Shown in pieces: positions 8,683 through 17,001 of a stretch of DNA of 64,000 bases. Origin of the DNA: Clostridium pasteurianum BC1 (GTDB lineage: Bacteria; Bacillota; Clostridia; Clostridiales; Clostridiaceae). The translations under genes and the position numbers were made by a program. The DNA lies in NCBI RefSeq assembly GCF_000389635.1, contig NC_021182.1, positions 2,170,001-2,234,000 of the forward strand, read 5' to 3'. Below the pieces are notes generated by a model. It was given only the letters and a program-made list of their open reading frames with translations. It did not search any database and was not told the DNA's origin. The first letter of the stretch is position 1. The number at the start of each line of letters is the position of its first letter.

Positions 8683-10530
8683 TTGAAGAAAATAACCGAT
8701 GATATTTTGCACAGAGTTGAAAAACCAGCCAGATACACAGGTGGTGAATTTAACTCCTGTGTTAAAGATAAGAATAAAGTAGATATAAGATTTGCTTTTT
8801 GTTTTCCAGATGTATATGAGGTAGGTATGTCCCATCTTGGAATGAAGATACTTTATCATGTTTTAAACAAAAGAGAGGATACCTACTGCGAAAGGGCTTT
8901 TGCACCTTGGCCGGATATGGAAAAGCTCATGAGAGAAAGTGAAATACCACTATATGCTCTTGAAACAAAAGATTCTTTAAAAGAATTTGATTTTATAGGA
9001 TTTACACTCCAATATGAAATGAGTTATACAAATATTTTAAATATGTTAGATATGTCAGGAATAGAGGTAAGAGCTTCCAAAAGGAAAGAAGAGGATCCTG
9101 TAGTAATATGTGGAGGTCCCTGTGCCTATAATCCCGAGCCTCTTTATGATATAGCTGATATATTCTCTATTGGAGAAGGAGAGGAACATCTAAATGAATT
9201 ACTGGATCTATATAAAAAATACAAAGGAAAAAGTAAAAAGGAGTTTTTAAGAGAAGCTTCTAAAATAGAAGGTACTTATGTTCCAGGTCTTTATGAAGTT
9301 TATTATAAGGAAGATGGAACTATAAAGGAGTTTAAACCAAAATATGAAGATATACCTAAAGCTATAAAGAAGAGAATAATTAAAAATTTCAATGATGTAG
9401 AATATCCAGATAAACTAATTGTACCCTACAATGAAATTGTGCATGATAGAATTATGCTGGAAACCTTTAGGGGTTGTACTAGGGGCTGCAGATTTTGTCA
9501 GGCGGGAATGATTTATAGGCCTGTAAGAGAAAAAAAATCAGAAAAATTATTGGACATATCTGAAAGACTTATTGAAAATACTGGCTATGATGAAATTTCT
9601 CTTACTTCTCTAAGCATTTGTGATTATTCAGATATACAAAATTTAATTAATTCTATGGTGGAGAAATATAGAGATGAAAAGGTTGGTGTATCATTGCCAT
9701 CCCTCAGAATAGACTCATTCTCAGTGGATTTAATAAAGGAAATTCAGAAAGTCAGAAAGACTGGGCTTACCTTTGCACCAGAAGCGGGCTCCCAGAGAAT
9801 GAGAGATGTAATAAATAAAGGAGTAACAGAAGAGGATTTAATTAACTCTGTTAGAAGTGCCTTTAAAGCTGGCTGGTCAACTATTAAGCTTTACTTTATG
9901 ATAGGCCTTCCCTTTGAAACTGCAGAGGATGTGAAGGGAATAGCTTATTTATCAAAAAAAGTTATAGAGGAATATTATAAGGTTCCAAAGGAAGAAAGAA
10001 AAAAGGGCTTAAAGGTTACTGCCAGTACTTCTATATTTGTTCCTAAACCCTTTACACCTTTCCAATGGGCAGCAATGGATAAAATGCCTTCTGTAAGGGG
10101 AAAAATAGGAGAACTACAAAAGGTTATGGATAAGAGGGTAACTTACAACTGGCATGAGACACCTGTAAGCTATCTTGAGGCGGTTTTTGCAAGAGGAGAT
10201 AGAAGAATGTGCGATGTACTGGTGAAGGCCTTTGAAAAAGGAGCAAAATTTGATGGCTGGTCTCAGTATTTTGATTATGAATTGTGGATGGAAGCTATGA
10301 GGGATTGTAATATAGACGGAGATTTTTATGCCTATAGAGAAAGAAGTTATGAAGAATTTTTACCCTGGGATTTTATAGATATTGGTGTAAATAAAGAATT
10401 TTTAATTAAAGAAAATGCAAATGCAAAGCTAGCAGTTATTACTCCTGATTGTAGAAGTGGATGTAAAAATTGTGGTATAAATGTTAATTTTAAAGAAGGG
10501 AAGTGCTTTGAAGGTGCGATATTTAATTAA
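8683..10530 (+). CDS. Radical SAM protein with B12-binding-like N-terminus (TIGR03960 family)
   Basis: The radical SAM [4Fe-4S] motif CTRGCRFC (CxxxCxxC) lies at about residue 265, preceded by a cobalamin-binding-like N-terminal region. A C-terminal CRSGCKNCG cluster could hold a second Fe-S centre. The family is conserved in Firmicutes next to a DUF2344 gene and upstream of rng-rplU. The substrate is not established; an RNA or ribosomal role is suspected from context. I choose TTG 8683 as start because GAGGAGG lies just before it and it gives the usual N-terminus (KKITDDILHRVEKPARYTGGE). The ATG 24 bases upstream belongs to a repeat and has no ribosome binding site. Length is 615 residues. 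Confidence 0.88.
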   Translation: MKKITDDILHRVEKPARYTGGEFNSCVKDKNKVDIRFAFCFPDVYEVGMSHLGMKILYHVLNKREDTYCERAFAPWPDMEKLMRESEIPLYALETKDSLKEFDFIGFTLQYEMSYTNILNMLDMSGIEVRASKRKEEDPVVICGGPCAYNPEPLYDIADIFSIGEGEEHLNELLDLYKKYKGKSKKEFLREASKIEGTYVPGLYEVYYKEDGTIKEFKPKYEDIPKAIKKRIIKNFNDVEYPDKLIVPYNEIVHDRIMLETFRGCTRGCRFCQAGMIYRPVREKKSEKLLDISERLIENTGYDEISLTSLSICDYSDIQNLINSMVEKYRDEKVGVSLPSLRIDSFSVDLIKEIQKVRKTGLTFAPEAGSQRMRDVINKGVTEEDLINSVRSAFKAGWSTIKLYFMIGLPFETAEDVKGIAYLSKKVIEEYYKVPKEERKKGLKVTASTSIFVPKPFTPFQWAAMDKMPSVRGKIGELQKVMDKRVTYNWHETPVSYLEAVFARGDRRMCDVLVKAFEKGAKFDGWSQYFDYELWMEAMRDCNIDGDFYAYRERSYEEFLPWDFIDIGVNKEFLIKENANAKLAVITPDCRSGCKNCGINVNFKEGKCFEGAIFN

Positions 10531-11227
10531 ATTTACAAAGGGCTCTGAAGTAAAATTTGTTTCTCATCTTGATATTATGAGAACAATTCAGAGAACCTTT
10601 AAGAGAGCTGCACTTCCTGTAGATTATTCTAAGGGCTTTAATCCTCATATGAAGCTTTCCATCGCTCAGCCTCTATCTGTTGGAATGTATTCTTTAGGAG
10701 ATTATCTCGATATAGAATTCAAAGAAGCAGTAGATATAAATGAAATAGAAAGAAAGTTTAATGAGAGTTCTACGGAAAATATAAAATTATTAAAGGTAGT
10801 TGAAATTAAGGAACTCTATGACAAAGATGGCAGGAAGATTCCTCAAGCCATGGCAGCAATTGATGGAGCAAGCTATAAAATAAATATAAAATATTTGAAT
10901 ACAGATGATCTTAATAACGAACTTGATAATATGCTTCAGCTTAAAGCGTGGAACATTATTAAGAAGACTAAAAGTGGTGAAAAAGAGATTGATATTAAAC
11001 CAATGATTAAGAATTTAAAGCCTAATGTGGAGGGTGATTATCTTAAGCTGGAAGCAGAACTTTCTTGTGGAAGCAGAGAAAATTTATCAGCAGAGCTTTT
11101 GGCACAGTATATAAAACAAAATACTAAAGCTGTAGATGAAGAGGCCTTCACAGAAATTGTAAGAACGGAAATGTATGGCGTTAAAAATAAAAAGTTAGTA
11201 CCACTTTGGCAGTATTTTCAGCAATAA
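10514..11227 (+). CDS. DUF2344 protein (TIGR03936 family), partner of the radical SAM protein
   Basis: The start RYLIKFTKGSEVKFVSHLD and the segment YSKGFNPHMKLSIAQPLSVG are typical of TIGR03936, a family almost always coded directly after, or fused to, TIGR03960 radical SAM proteins. The two probably act as one enzyme; the reaction is unknown. GTG 10514 is the likely start, 17 bases inside the upstream gene, so translation is coupled. Length is 237 residues. A hairpin follows the stop. Confidence 0.85.
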   Translation: MRYLIKFTKGSEVKFVSHLDIMRTIQRTFKRAALPVDYSKGFNPHMKLSIAQPLSVGMYSLGDYLDIEFKEAVDINEIERKFNESSTENIKLLKVVEIKELYDKDGRKIPQAMAAIDGASYKINIKYLNTDDLNNELDNMLQLKAWNIIKKTKSGEKEIDIKPMIKNLKPNVEGDYLKLEAELSCGSRENLSAELLAQYIKQNTKAVDEEAFTEIVRTEMYGVKNKKLVPLWQYFQQ

Positions 11228-11233
11228 ACCTTA

Positions 11234-11270
11234 CTTAGTGGGAGCATGTACTCCCACTGAGTTTATATTA
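11234..11270 (+). terminator. Hairpin after DUF2344 gene
   Basis: An 11-bp stem (11234-11244 with 11251-11261, one G-T pair) with loop CATGTA. The following T tract is weak (TTTATATTAATTA), so it may be a partial terminator or processing site before rng. Confidence 0.6.
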
Positions 11271-11386
11271 ATTATTGAGAAGGGTGGCTGTTATGTTTAT
11301 ATGAGTCCAATTATAATGTATAATAATTGGGTAAAATGTCTCAGAATAGATAGAGAAAACCAATAATAGACTTAGAGGTGCTAAAG

Positions 11387-12829
11387 TTGAAAAATATATT
11401 CTTTGAAAGGCAAAGAGATTTACTTAGAATTGCAATAACAGAAGGGGAAAAACTTATAGAATGCTATATTGAGGAAGAGGGTACATTAGTGTATCCAGGA
11501 CAGATTTATAAAGGTGTAGTTAAAAACATTGTACCTGCAATAAAATGTGCTTTTATAGATATTGGTAGAGGAAAAAATGGATATATGTACATGGATTCTA
11601 AATTTAATAATGTAAAAATAAAAAAGGGTGAAGAACTTTTAGTTGAAATTATTAAAGAAAATATGGGGACAAAAGGTCCAAAGGTAAGTAATAAAATTAC
11701 TGTACCTGGAAGATATGCTGTAATTGAAACTTTAAACAATGAAATTTCTATTTCAAAGAAAATAGTAGATAAAAAAATTCAGGAACATTTAAAAAATGGT
11801 ATAAGGAAGCCTGAAGATACAGGGGTCATGATAAGAACTAATGCAGAGAAGATTACCATAGATGAGATAAATAATGAAATTGAAAGATTATACAAAATAT
11901 ACGAGGATATAGTGAAAAAGGGAAACTACTCTAATAAACCTGAACTTATATACAATTCTGGCGGCGTTTTAGGAAAAGTTTTAAGGGATGTAGTAGATGA
12001 AGATACGGAAAAAATAATTGTTAATAATTCAGAGGATTTTAAGTTCATAGAGGCCTATATAAAAAATAAAGGTGATATAACTGCAGAGATAGAAATACAT
12101 AAATCTAATATTCCTATTATGGAATACTATGGTATCGAAAAAAAGATATTAGAACTTAGAAATAATATTGTGGAACTTCCCTGTGGAGGATCTATAGTAA
12201 TTGATAAAACCGAGGCTATGTATGTTATTGATGTGAATTCAGGTAAAAATGTTAAGGAAAGAAATATTCAAAATACTGCAGAATTTACAAATATTCAGGC
12301 TGCCAGGGAAATTGCAGCACAGATCAGACTTAGAAATCTAAGCGGAATAATAGTTGTAGATTTTATAGATGTGGATGATACAAAAATAAAAAATAAAATT
12401 TTACATATTTTAGAATTAGGCTTTAAGGATGATAAGAATAAAACTATAATTTACCCATTTACGGAATTAAATATTGTGCAAATAGCTAGAAGAAGAAGGG
12501 GTAAATCCATATTAGATTATATTGAACAAAAGTGTAAAGTTTGTAATGGTTCTGGTAGAGTATTGAAGCTATCTTATTTAGCCAATTTAATTAGAAACAG
12601 AATAATAAGAATTGATATGGAAAATATCAGTGATCACATTTATATTGAAATAAGTGAAGAGTATAAAGTAAGTATATTGAAATATACAGATAAATTTGTA
12701 AAGTCAATAGGTGCAGAGAAAAAAAATGTCTATGTTAAATTTATAAAAGATATGAATTCATATAATGCAGAACCTTTAATGTTTAATAGTGAAATAGAAG
12801 ATAAGAATATGTATAAAATATATGGATAA
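11387..12829 (+). CDS. rng: Ribonuclease G / E family endoribonuclease
   Basis: This is a single-strand-specific endoribonuclease for rRNA maturation or mRNA decay. An S1 RNA-binding domain lies at about residues 38-115 (YKGVVKNIVPAIKCAFIDIG). The DNase I-like catalytic part has the magnesium ligands in YVIDVNSGKN and VVDFIDVDD. The zinc-link CKVCNGSG lies near the end, as in RNase E/G. I prefer TTG 11387 (AGAGGTG seven bases upstream) over GTG 11378, which overlaps that ribosome binding site. The 480-residue length fits RNase G rather than RNase E. It stands just before the rplU operon, as in many clostridia. Confidence 0.92.
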   Translation: MKNIFFERQRDLLRIAITEGEKLIECYIEEEGTLVYPGQIYKGVVKNIVPAIKCAFIDIGRGKNGYMYMDSKFNNVKIKKGEELLVEIIKENMGTKGPKVSNKITVPGRYAVIETLNNEISISKKIVDKKIQEHLKNGIRKPEDTGVMIRTNAEKITIDEINNEIERLYKIYEDIVKKGNYSNKPELIYNSGGVLGKVLRDVVDEDTEKIIVNNSEDFKFIEAYIKNKGDITAEIEIHKSNIPIMEYYGIEKKILELRNNIVELPCGGSIVIDKTEAMYVIDVNSGKNVKERNIQNTAEFTNIQAAREIAAQIRLRNLSGIIVVDFIDVDDTKIKNKILHILELGFKDDKNKTIIYPFTELNIVQIARRRRGKSILDYIEQKCKVCNGSGRVLKLSYLANLIRNRIIRIDMENISDHIYIEISEEYKVSILKYTDKFVKSIGAEKKNVYVKFIKDMNSYNAEPLMFNSEIEDKNMYKIYG

Positions 12830-12834
12830 TTTTA

Positions 12835-12863
12835 TTTACAAATATTATTATATGTGTTAAAAT
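12835..12863 (+). promoter_or_regulatory. Sigma-A promoter of rplU operon
   Basis: TTTACA (12835-12840), a 17-base spacer and TAAAAT (12858-12863) lie immediately after the rng stop. Confidence 0.75.
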
Positions 12864-12869
12864 GGCATT

Positions 12870-12955
12870 TGTAGGCCGCACGCATAGGGTTTTATATTAA
12901 ACATGAAATTAAATTTTGTGTACCTGAGTTGGCGAGACTGGTTTGAGGAGGTGTT
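12870..12955 (+). promoter_or_regulatory. Candidate L21 ribosomal-protein leader RNA
   Basis: The untranslated leader contains AGGCCGCACGCATAGG, GTGTACCTGAGTTGG and CGAGACTGG before the GAGGAGG ribosome binding site. A conserved leader before rplU is known in Firmicutes (Rfam L21 leader) and is thought to mediate autoregulation by L21. The match here is by recollection of conserved blocks and position, not by alignment. Confidence 0.6.
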
Positions 12956-12958
12956 TTA

Positions 12959-13270
12959 ATGTACGCAGTAATTACTACTGGAGGAAAACAGTATAAAGTT
13001 TCAGAAGGAGACGTAATATTCGTTGAGAAACTAGAAGCTGAAGTTGATTCAAATGTTGAATTGACAAACGTTCTTGCAGTTGCAAAAGAAGACGGATTTG
13101 TTGTAGGTAAACCTGTAGTTGAAGGAGCTAAAGTTGTTGCTAAAGTAGCAGAACAAGGAAAAGCTAAGAAGGTTATAGTATTCAAATATAAACGTAAAAA
13201 GGACTACAGAAGAAAACAAGGTCACAGACAACCTTATACTAAGCTTGTAATTGAAAAGATTGAAGCTTAG
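12959..13270 (+). CDS. rplU: 50S ribosomal protein L21
   Basis: A large-subunit 23S rRNA-binding protein of 103 residues, starting [18 protein letters not shown] and ending in the basic [19 protein letters not shown] stretch that defines the family. It starts after GAGGAGGTGTTTTA. It heads the rplU-prp-rpmA operon, whose promoter lies just before it. The gaps to prp (2 bases) and from prp to rpmA (1 base) imply coupled translation. Confidence 0.99.
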   Translation: MYAVITTGGKQYKVSEGDVIFVEKLEAEVDSNVELTNVLAVAKEDGFVVGKPVVEGAKVVAKVAEQGKAKKVIVFKYKRKKDYRRKQGHRQPYTKLVIEKIEA

Positions 13271-13272
13271 TC

Positions 13273-13602
13273 ATGATTAATATTGTTTTTACAAAAAAAC
13301 ATAATTGTTTTGTTTCTTTTAACATAAATGGGCATGCAGGTTTTAGCGAAGAAGGCTATGATGTTGTGTGTAGTGCAGTGTCGGCATTAGCTTATACCTT
13401 TGCCAATGGTATTACAGAAATTGTAGGTGCAAATGCCGAGATTAGTATTTGTGATGGCTTTTTAAGTTTAGACTTAAAAAATGAAGCTGTGAGTAATATT
13501 GAAAAATGTCAAATATTAATGAAGACAATGTTATCTGGAATGCAGAATATGGAAATTAATTATGGTGACTATATAAAAGTGGAAATAGAGGAGGTGCAGT
13601 GA
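13273..13602 (+). CDS. prp: Ribosomal-processing cysteine protease Prp
   Basis: Prp removes an N-terminal peptide from ribosomal protein L27 in Firmicutes and related bacteria. The 109-residue protein has the catalytic His in [10 protein letters not shown] and Cys in YDVVCSAVS, 12 residues apart, as in the family. It lies between its presumed co-operon partner rplU and its substrate gene rpmA. The L27 coded next door has the extension MLVMNLQLF before AHKKG, which fits the known Prp cleavage site, so enzyme and substrate are matched. Confidence 0.95.
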   Translation: MINIVFTKKHNCFVSFNINGHAGFSEEGYDVVCSAVSALAYTFANGITEIVGANAEISICDGFLSLDLKNEAVSNIEKCQILMKTMLSGMQNMEINYGDYIKVEIEEVQ

Positions 13603-13603
13603 A

Positions 13604-13906
13604 ATGCTAGTTATGAATCTACAACTATTTGCTCATAAAAAAGGAGTAGGTAGTTCAAGAAATGGTAGAGACAGTGAATCTAAGAGACTTGGAGTTAAAA
13701 GTGCTGATGGAGAATTCGTACTTGCTGGAAATATATTGGTTAGACAAAGAGGAACAAAGATCCACCCTGGAGCTAATGTAGGTAAGGGATCTGATGATAC
13801 TCTTTTTGCTAAGGTCGATGGAGTAGTTAAATACGAAAGAGTAGGCAGAGACAAGAAGAAAGCAAGCGTTTATCCTGTAGCTATAGAAGAAAGCATAGCT
13901 GAATAA
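13604..13906 (+). CDS. rpmA: 50S ribosomal protein L27 with Prp-cleaved N-terminal extension
   Basis: L27 reaches the peptidyl-transferase centre with its N-terminus. The mature sequence starts at [21 protein letters not shown], after a nine-residue leader MLVMNLQLF that must be removed by Prp. Length is 100 residues. It starts one base after prp, with the ribosome binding site GAGGAGGTG inside the end of prp. A strong terminator follows, so obgE needs read-through or another promoter. Confidence 0.98.
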   Translation: MLVMNLQLFAHKKGVGSSRNGRDSESKRLGVKSADGEFVLAGNILVRQRGTKIHPGANVGKGSDDTLFAKVDGVVKYERVGRDKKKASVYPVAIEESIAE

Positions 13907-13910
13907 TTTA

Positions 13911-13936
13911 AAGCACCCTTTAGGGGGTGCTTTTTT
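13911..13936 (+). terminator. Terminator of rplU-prp-rpmA
   Basis: AAGCACCC (13911-13918) pairs with GGGTGCTT (13925-13932), followed by six T from 13931. Confidence 0.9.
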
Positions 13937-13962
13937 ACTCCATAAAAGGAAGGTGAAGAATA

Positions 13963-15237
13963 ATGTTTATTGATACAGCAAAAATATTTATAAAGTCTGG
14001 TAATGGAGGAAATGGATCTGTTTCCTTCAGAAGAGAAAAATACGTACCTTTAGGTGGTCCTGATGGCGGAGATGGCGGAGATGGTGGAAATGTAATCTTC
14101 ATAGCAGATCAAAACATGACTACTCTTTTAGACTTTACATATAAAAGAAAATATGTAGCGGAAGTTGGAGTAGCTGGTTCCGGATCTAAATGTTATGGGA
14201 GAGATGGAAAAGATTTATATATAAAGGTACCTATGGGCACAATCATTAGAGATGTAGAAACTGATAAGATTATTGCGGATTTATCTCATGCTGGAGATGA
14301 GGTTACTGCTGCAAAAGCTGGAAAAGGTGGAAAGGGAAATGCAAAATTCTGTACACCTACAAGACAGGCACCAAATTTTGCAGAACCTGGCATGCCGGGG
14401 GAGGAACGATGGATAAGTTTGGAACTTAAATTGTTGGCGGATGTGGGACTTATAGGTTTTCCAAATGTAGGTAAATCTACCCTGCTTTCCATGGTGTCTA
14501 AAGCAAAGCCTAAGATTGCAAACTATCATTTTACAACCATAAAACCTAATCTTGGAGTAGTTAGTATTCCTGGAATTCAAGGTTTTGTTATGGCAGATAT
14601 TCCTGGTATTATTGAAGGTGCAGCAGAGGGTGTAGGTCTTGGTTTACAGTTTTTAAGACATATTGAAAGAACAAGGCTTCTTATTCATGTAGTTGATATC
14701 TCTGGCAGTGAAGGAAGAGATCCTGTAGAGGACTTTATTAAAATCAATGAAGAATTAAAGAAATATAGTGTTAAACTTTGGGATAGACCGCAGATAATAG
14801 CCGCAAATAAAAGTGATATTTCTTATGATGATACTAATTTCAACAATTTTAAAGAGAAGTTGCAGAAAATGGGATATAAGCATATCTTTAAGATTTCAGC
14901 AGCTACAAGGTTTGGAGTAGATGATTTATTGAAGGAAGCTGCAAAACAACTTTCAGAGATACCTGTTACAGATCTGGAAATAAGTGAAGAGGAAAGATTT
15001 GTACCAGAGGATAAGAAATTTACTTATGAAATTCGTAAAGAAGATAATGTCTATATAGTTGAAGGCTCCTTTGTTGATAGATTGCTAGATAGTGTAAATA
15101 TTAATGATCCTCAATCATTGATGTATTTCCATAAGGTACTTAGAAATAAGGGGATTATTGATGAGTTGGTTAGTATGGGAATAGAAGACGGAGAATTAGT
15201 AAGATTAAATGATTTTGAATTCGAGTTTTTATTATAG
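13963..15237 (+). CDS. obgE: GTPase Obg (CgtA)
   Basis: Obg is a ribosome-associated GTPase needed for 50S maturation and, in Bacillus, the stress and sporulation response. The Gly-rich Obg domain is at residues 1-158 ([18 protein letters not shown]). The G domain has G1 GFPNVGKST, switch FTTIKPN, G3 DIPGIIEGA and G4 NKSD, and a C-terminal OCT domain begins at about 345. Length is 424 residues. It is followed by yhbY after 14 bases. Confidence 0.98.
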   Translation: MFIDTAKIFIKSGNGGNGSVSFRREKYVPLGGPDGGDGGDGGNVIFIADQNMTTLLDFTYKRKYVAEVGVAGSGSKCYGRDGKDLYIKVPMGTIIRDVETDKIIADLSHAGDEVTAAKAGKGGKGNAKFCTPTRQAPNFAEPGMPGEERWISLELKLLADVGLIGFPNVGKSTLLSMVSKAKPKIANYHFTTIKPNLGVVSIPGIQGFVMADIPGIIEGAAEGVGLGLQFLRHIERTRLLIHVVDISGSEGRDPVEDFIKINEELKKYSVKLWDRPQIIAANKSDISYDDTNFNNFKEKLQKMGYKHIFKISAATRFGVDDLLKEAAKQLSEIPVTDLEISEEERFVPEDKKFTYEIRKEDNVYIVEGSFVDRLLDSVNINDPQSLMYFHKVLRNKGIIDELVSMGIEDGELVRLNDFEFEFLL

Positions 15238-15251
15238 GAGGAAGCAATTTA

Positions 15252-15545
15252 ATGATAACCAGCAAACAAAGAAGTTACTTAAGAGGTTTAGCCAATAAAA
15301 TTCAGCCTATTTTTCAGATAGGGAAAAGTGATATAGAAAAAGCTTTTATAAAACAGGTAGATGATGCCCTTAAAGCCAGAGAATTAATAAAAATAACGGT
15401 ACTTGAGACCAGCGACTATACTGCGAGGGAAGCTAGTGATTTACTTTGCAGAAAATTAAATTGTGAGGGAATTCAAGCTATAGGTAGGAAATTTGTATTA
15501 TATAGAAAATCTAAGGATAATGCTAAAATAGAATTACCTGTTTAA
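15252..15545 (+). CDS. yhbY: CRM-domain RNA-binding protein YhbY
   Basis: A 97-residue protein formed almost wholly by one CRS1-YhbY (CRM) domain. It starts MITSKQRSYLRGLANKIQPIFQIGK, with the family GxxG-like loop replaced by QIGKSD. YhbY associates with pre-50S particles. Following obgE and preceding nadD is the common Firmicute arrangement. RBS: TAGGAGGAAGCAATTTA. Confidence 0.95.
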   Translation: MITSKQRSYLRGLANKIQPIFQIGKSDIEKAFIKQVDDALKARELIKITVLETSDYTAREASDLLCRKLNCEGIQAIGRKFVLYRKSKDNAKIELPV

Positions 15546-15558
15546 AAGCATGAGAATA

Positions 15559-15618
15559 AGAATTCTAAGATTTAGGGCGATAAAATTATACCTGAATATT
15601 TAGAATTCTATTTTTATA
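15559..15618 (+). terminator. Terminator after yhbY
   Basis: AGAATTCTAA (15559-15568) is repeated inverted at 15600-15609 and followed by ATTTTTATAT. The loop is about 31 bases, longer than usual. Confidence 0.6.
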
Positions 15619-15731
15619 TATAGAAAAAAGTAAACTTTTAACATCTATTGTAATATAAAGAAGATATAATGTTACAATAAATGGCATATGTCATTGCTGT
15701 AAATATGATATAATATAGTTATTAATAATTA

Positions 15732-15788
15732 TTAGGGCATTAAAGATAAATTGCAAGTGAAGGAAGTCATTCTATTTTTCATGCCTAA
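15732..15788 (+). repeat. AGGCAT inverted-repeat element, short copy C
   Basis: The ends TTAGGGCAT and ATGCCTAA are inverted repeats. It ends 17 bases before nadD. An extended -10 (TGATATAAT, 15706-15714) lies just upstream, so the element would be in the nadD leader. The rest of the yhbY-nadD gap holds only the yhbY terminator. Confidence 0.7.
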
Positions 15789-15805
15789 GCTAAAGAGGGA
15801 ATAAA

Positions 15806-16408
15806 ATGAAAAAAGGCATTTTAGGAGGGACTTTTGATCCAATTCACAACGGACATTTAAATATTGCTTATGAGGCTATAGAAAGATTAAAGCTTAATAA
15901 AATGGTTTTTATACCTACAGGTAATCCACCTCATAAGACAGATAAGGTAGTAACAGATGCACTAATAAGATATAAAATGGTGGAAAAGGTAATAAAAGAT
16001 GAACCTATTTTTGAAATAGATAATTATGAAATTCATAAAAGAGGTTTAAGTTTTACCTATAAAACATTGGAATATCTTAAGGAAAAAGAACCAGATACTC
16101 AATGGTATTTTATAAGTGGAGCTGATTGCCTCATTGAAATGGAAAACTGGAAAAATATCAATAGAATATTGGAGCTTTGCAGCTTTGTAGTATTTAATAG
16201 GCCGGGCTACAGCAAAGAACAGCTTGAAAAACAAAAAGAAAAGATTGAAAAGAAATATAATAGGGATATTATATTGTTGGACTTACCTTTAATGGATATA
16301 TCAGCTTCTTATATAAGAAAAAAGGTCAGGCAGGGCAATAATATATCATATTTGGTACCTGCTTCAGTTTCTAAAGATATTGCTAGGTTAAGACTTTATG
16401 ATTTGTGA
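15806..16408 (+). CDS. nadD: Nicotinate-nucleotide adenylyltransferase
   Basis: NadD transfers AMP from ATP to nicotinate mononucleotide to make deamido-NAD. The nucleotidyltransferase motifs are GGTFDPIHNGHL at the N-terminus and ISASYIRKKV (ISxTxxR type) near the C-terminus. Length is 200 residues. It starts after AGAGGGAATAAA. Its 3' end lies 14 bases before yqeK, and the pair nadD-yqeK is conserved in Firmicutes. Confidence 0.97.
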   Translation: MKKGILGGTFDPIHNGHLNIAYEAIERLKLNKMVFIPTGNPPHKTDKVVTDALIRYKMVEKVIKDEPIFEIDNYEIHKRGLSFTYKTLEYLKEKEPDTQWYFISGADCLIEMENWKNINRILELCSFVVFNRPGYSKEQLEKQKEKIEKKYNRDIILLDLPLMDISASYIRKKVRQGNNISYLVPASVSKDIARLRLYDL

Positions 16409-16422
16409 GGGAAGGGATTTTT

Positions 16423-16992
16423 ATGTGGAATGAGATTGAAATGGAAGAATATCTGAAAAAAAATTTAACAGAGGGAAGACTAAAGCATAGTTTAGGAGTA
16501 AGAGATACTGCAGAAGCTTTGGCTAAGAAATATGGGGCAGATGTGGATAAGGCTAAAATTGCTGGGCTAATACATGATTGTGCGAAACAAATGGAAAAAA
16601 GCAAGATATTAGATATTTGTGTTGAAAATGGATATAAATTAGATTATGTTGCCTATAAGAATCCTGGTATTATGCATGGAGCAGCTGGTGCCATAATTGC
16701 AAAGCAAGTAATGGGAGTTGAGGATCAGGATATATTGAACTCCATCGAATATCACACCACAGGAAGAAAAGATATGAGTTTACTGGAAAAAATAATTTAT
16801 TTAGCAGATTATATAGAGCCTTCAAGAAATTTTCCTGGAGTAGATGAACTTAGAGAAGCAGTAAATAGAGATTTGGGTGAAGGATTATTGCTTTCATTTA
16901 ATAGTACTATTGAGTTGGTAATTTCAAGAGGAGATCTAATTCATTTAAATACTATAGATGCAAGAAATTATATTATATGTAATGAAAAGTAG
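16423..16992 (+). CDS. yqeK: HD-domain Ap4A hydrolase YqeK
   Basis: The HD superfamily metal ligands are seen in RLKHSLGV, LIHDCAKQ and the later EYHTTG and YLADYIEP segments. YqeK of Bacillus hydrolyses diadenosine tetraphosphate symmetrically. ATG 16423 is preferred, with GGGAAGGGA eight bases before it; the alternative GTG 16405 precedes that site. Length is 189 residues. The next gene begins within a few bases of its stop. Confidence 0.93.
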   Translation: MWNEIEMEEYLKKNLTEGRLKHSLGVRDTAEALAKKYGADVDKAKIAGLIHDCAKQMEKSKILDICVENGYKLDYVAYKNPGIMHGAAGAIIAKQVMGVEDQDILNSIEYHTTGRKDMSLLEKIIYLADYIEPSRNFPGVDELREAVNRDLGEGLLLSFNSTIELVISRGDLIHLNTIDARNYIICNEK

Positions 16993-17001
16993 GTGGAGTT
17001 A

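Noticed and set aside
11234-11261. T-box or riboswitch before rng
   Set aside because: Only a simple hairpin with a short loop is seen; no T-box motif or riboswitch core was found.
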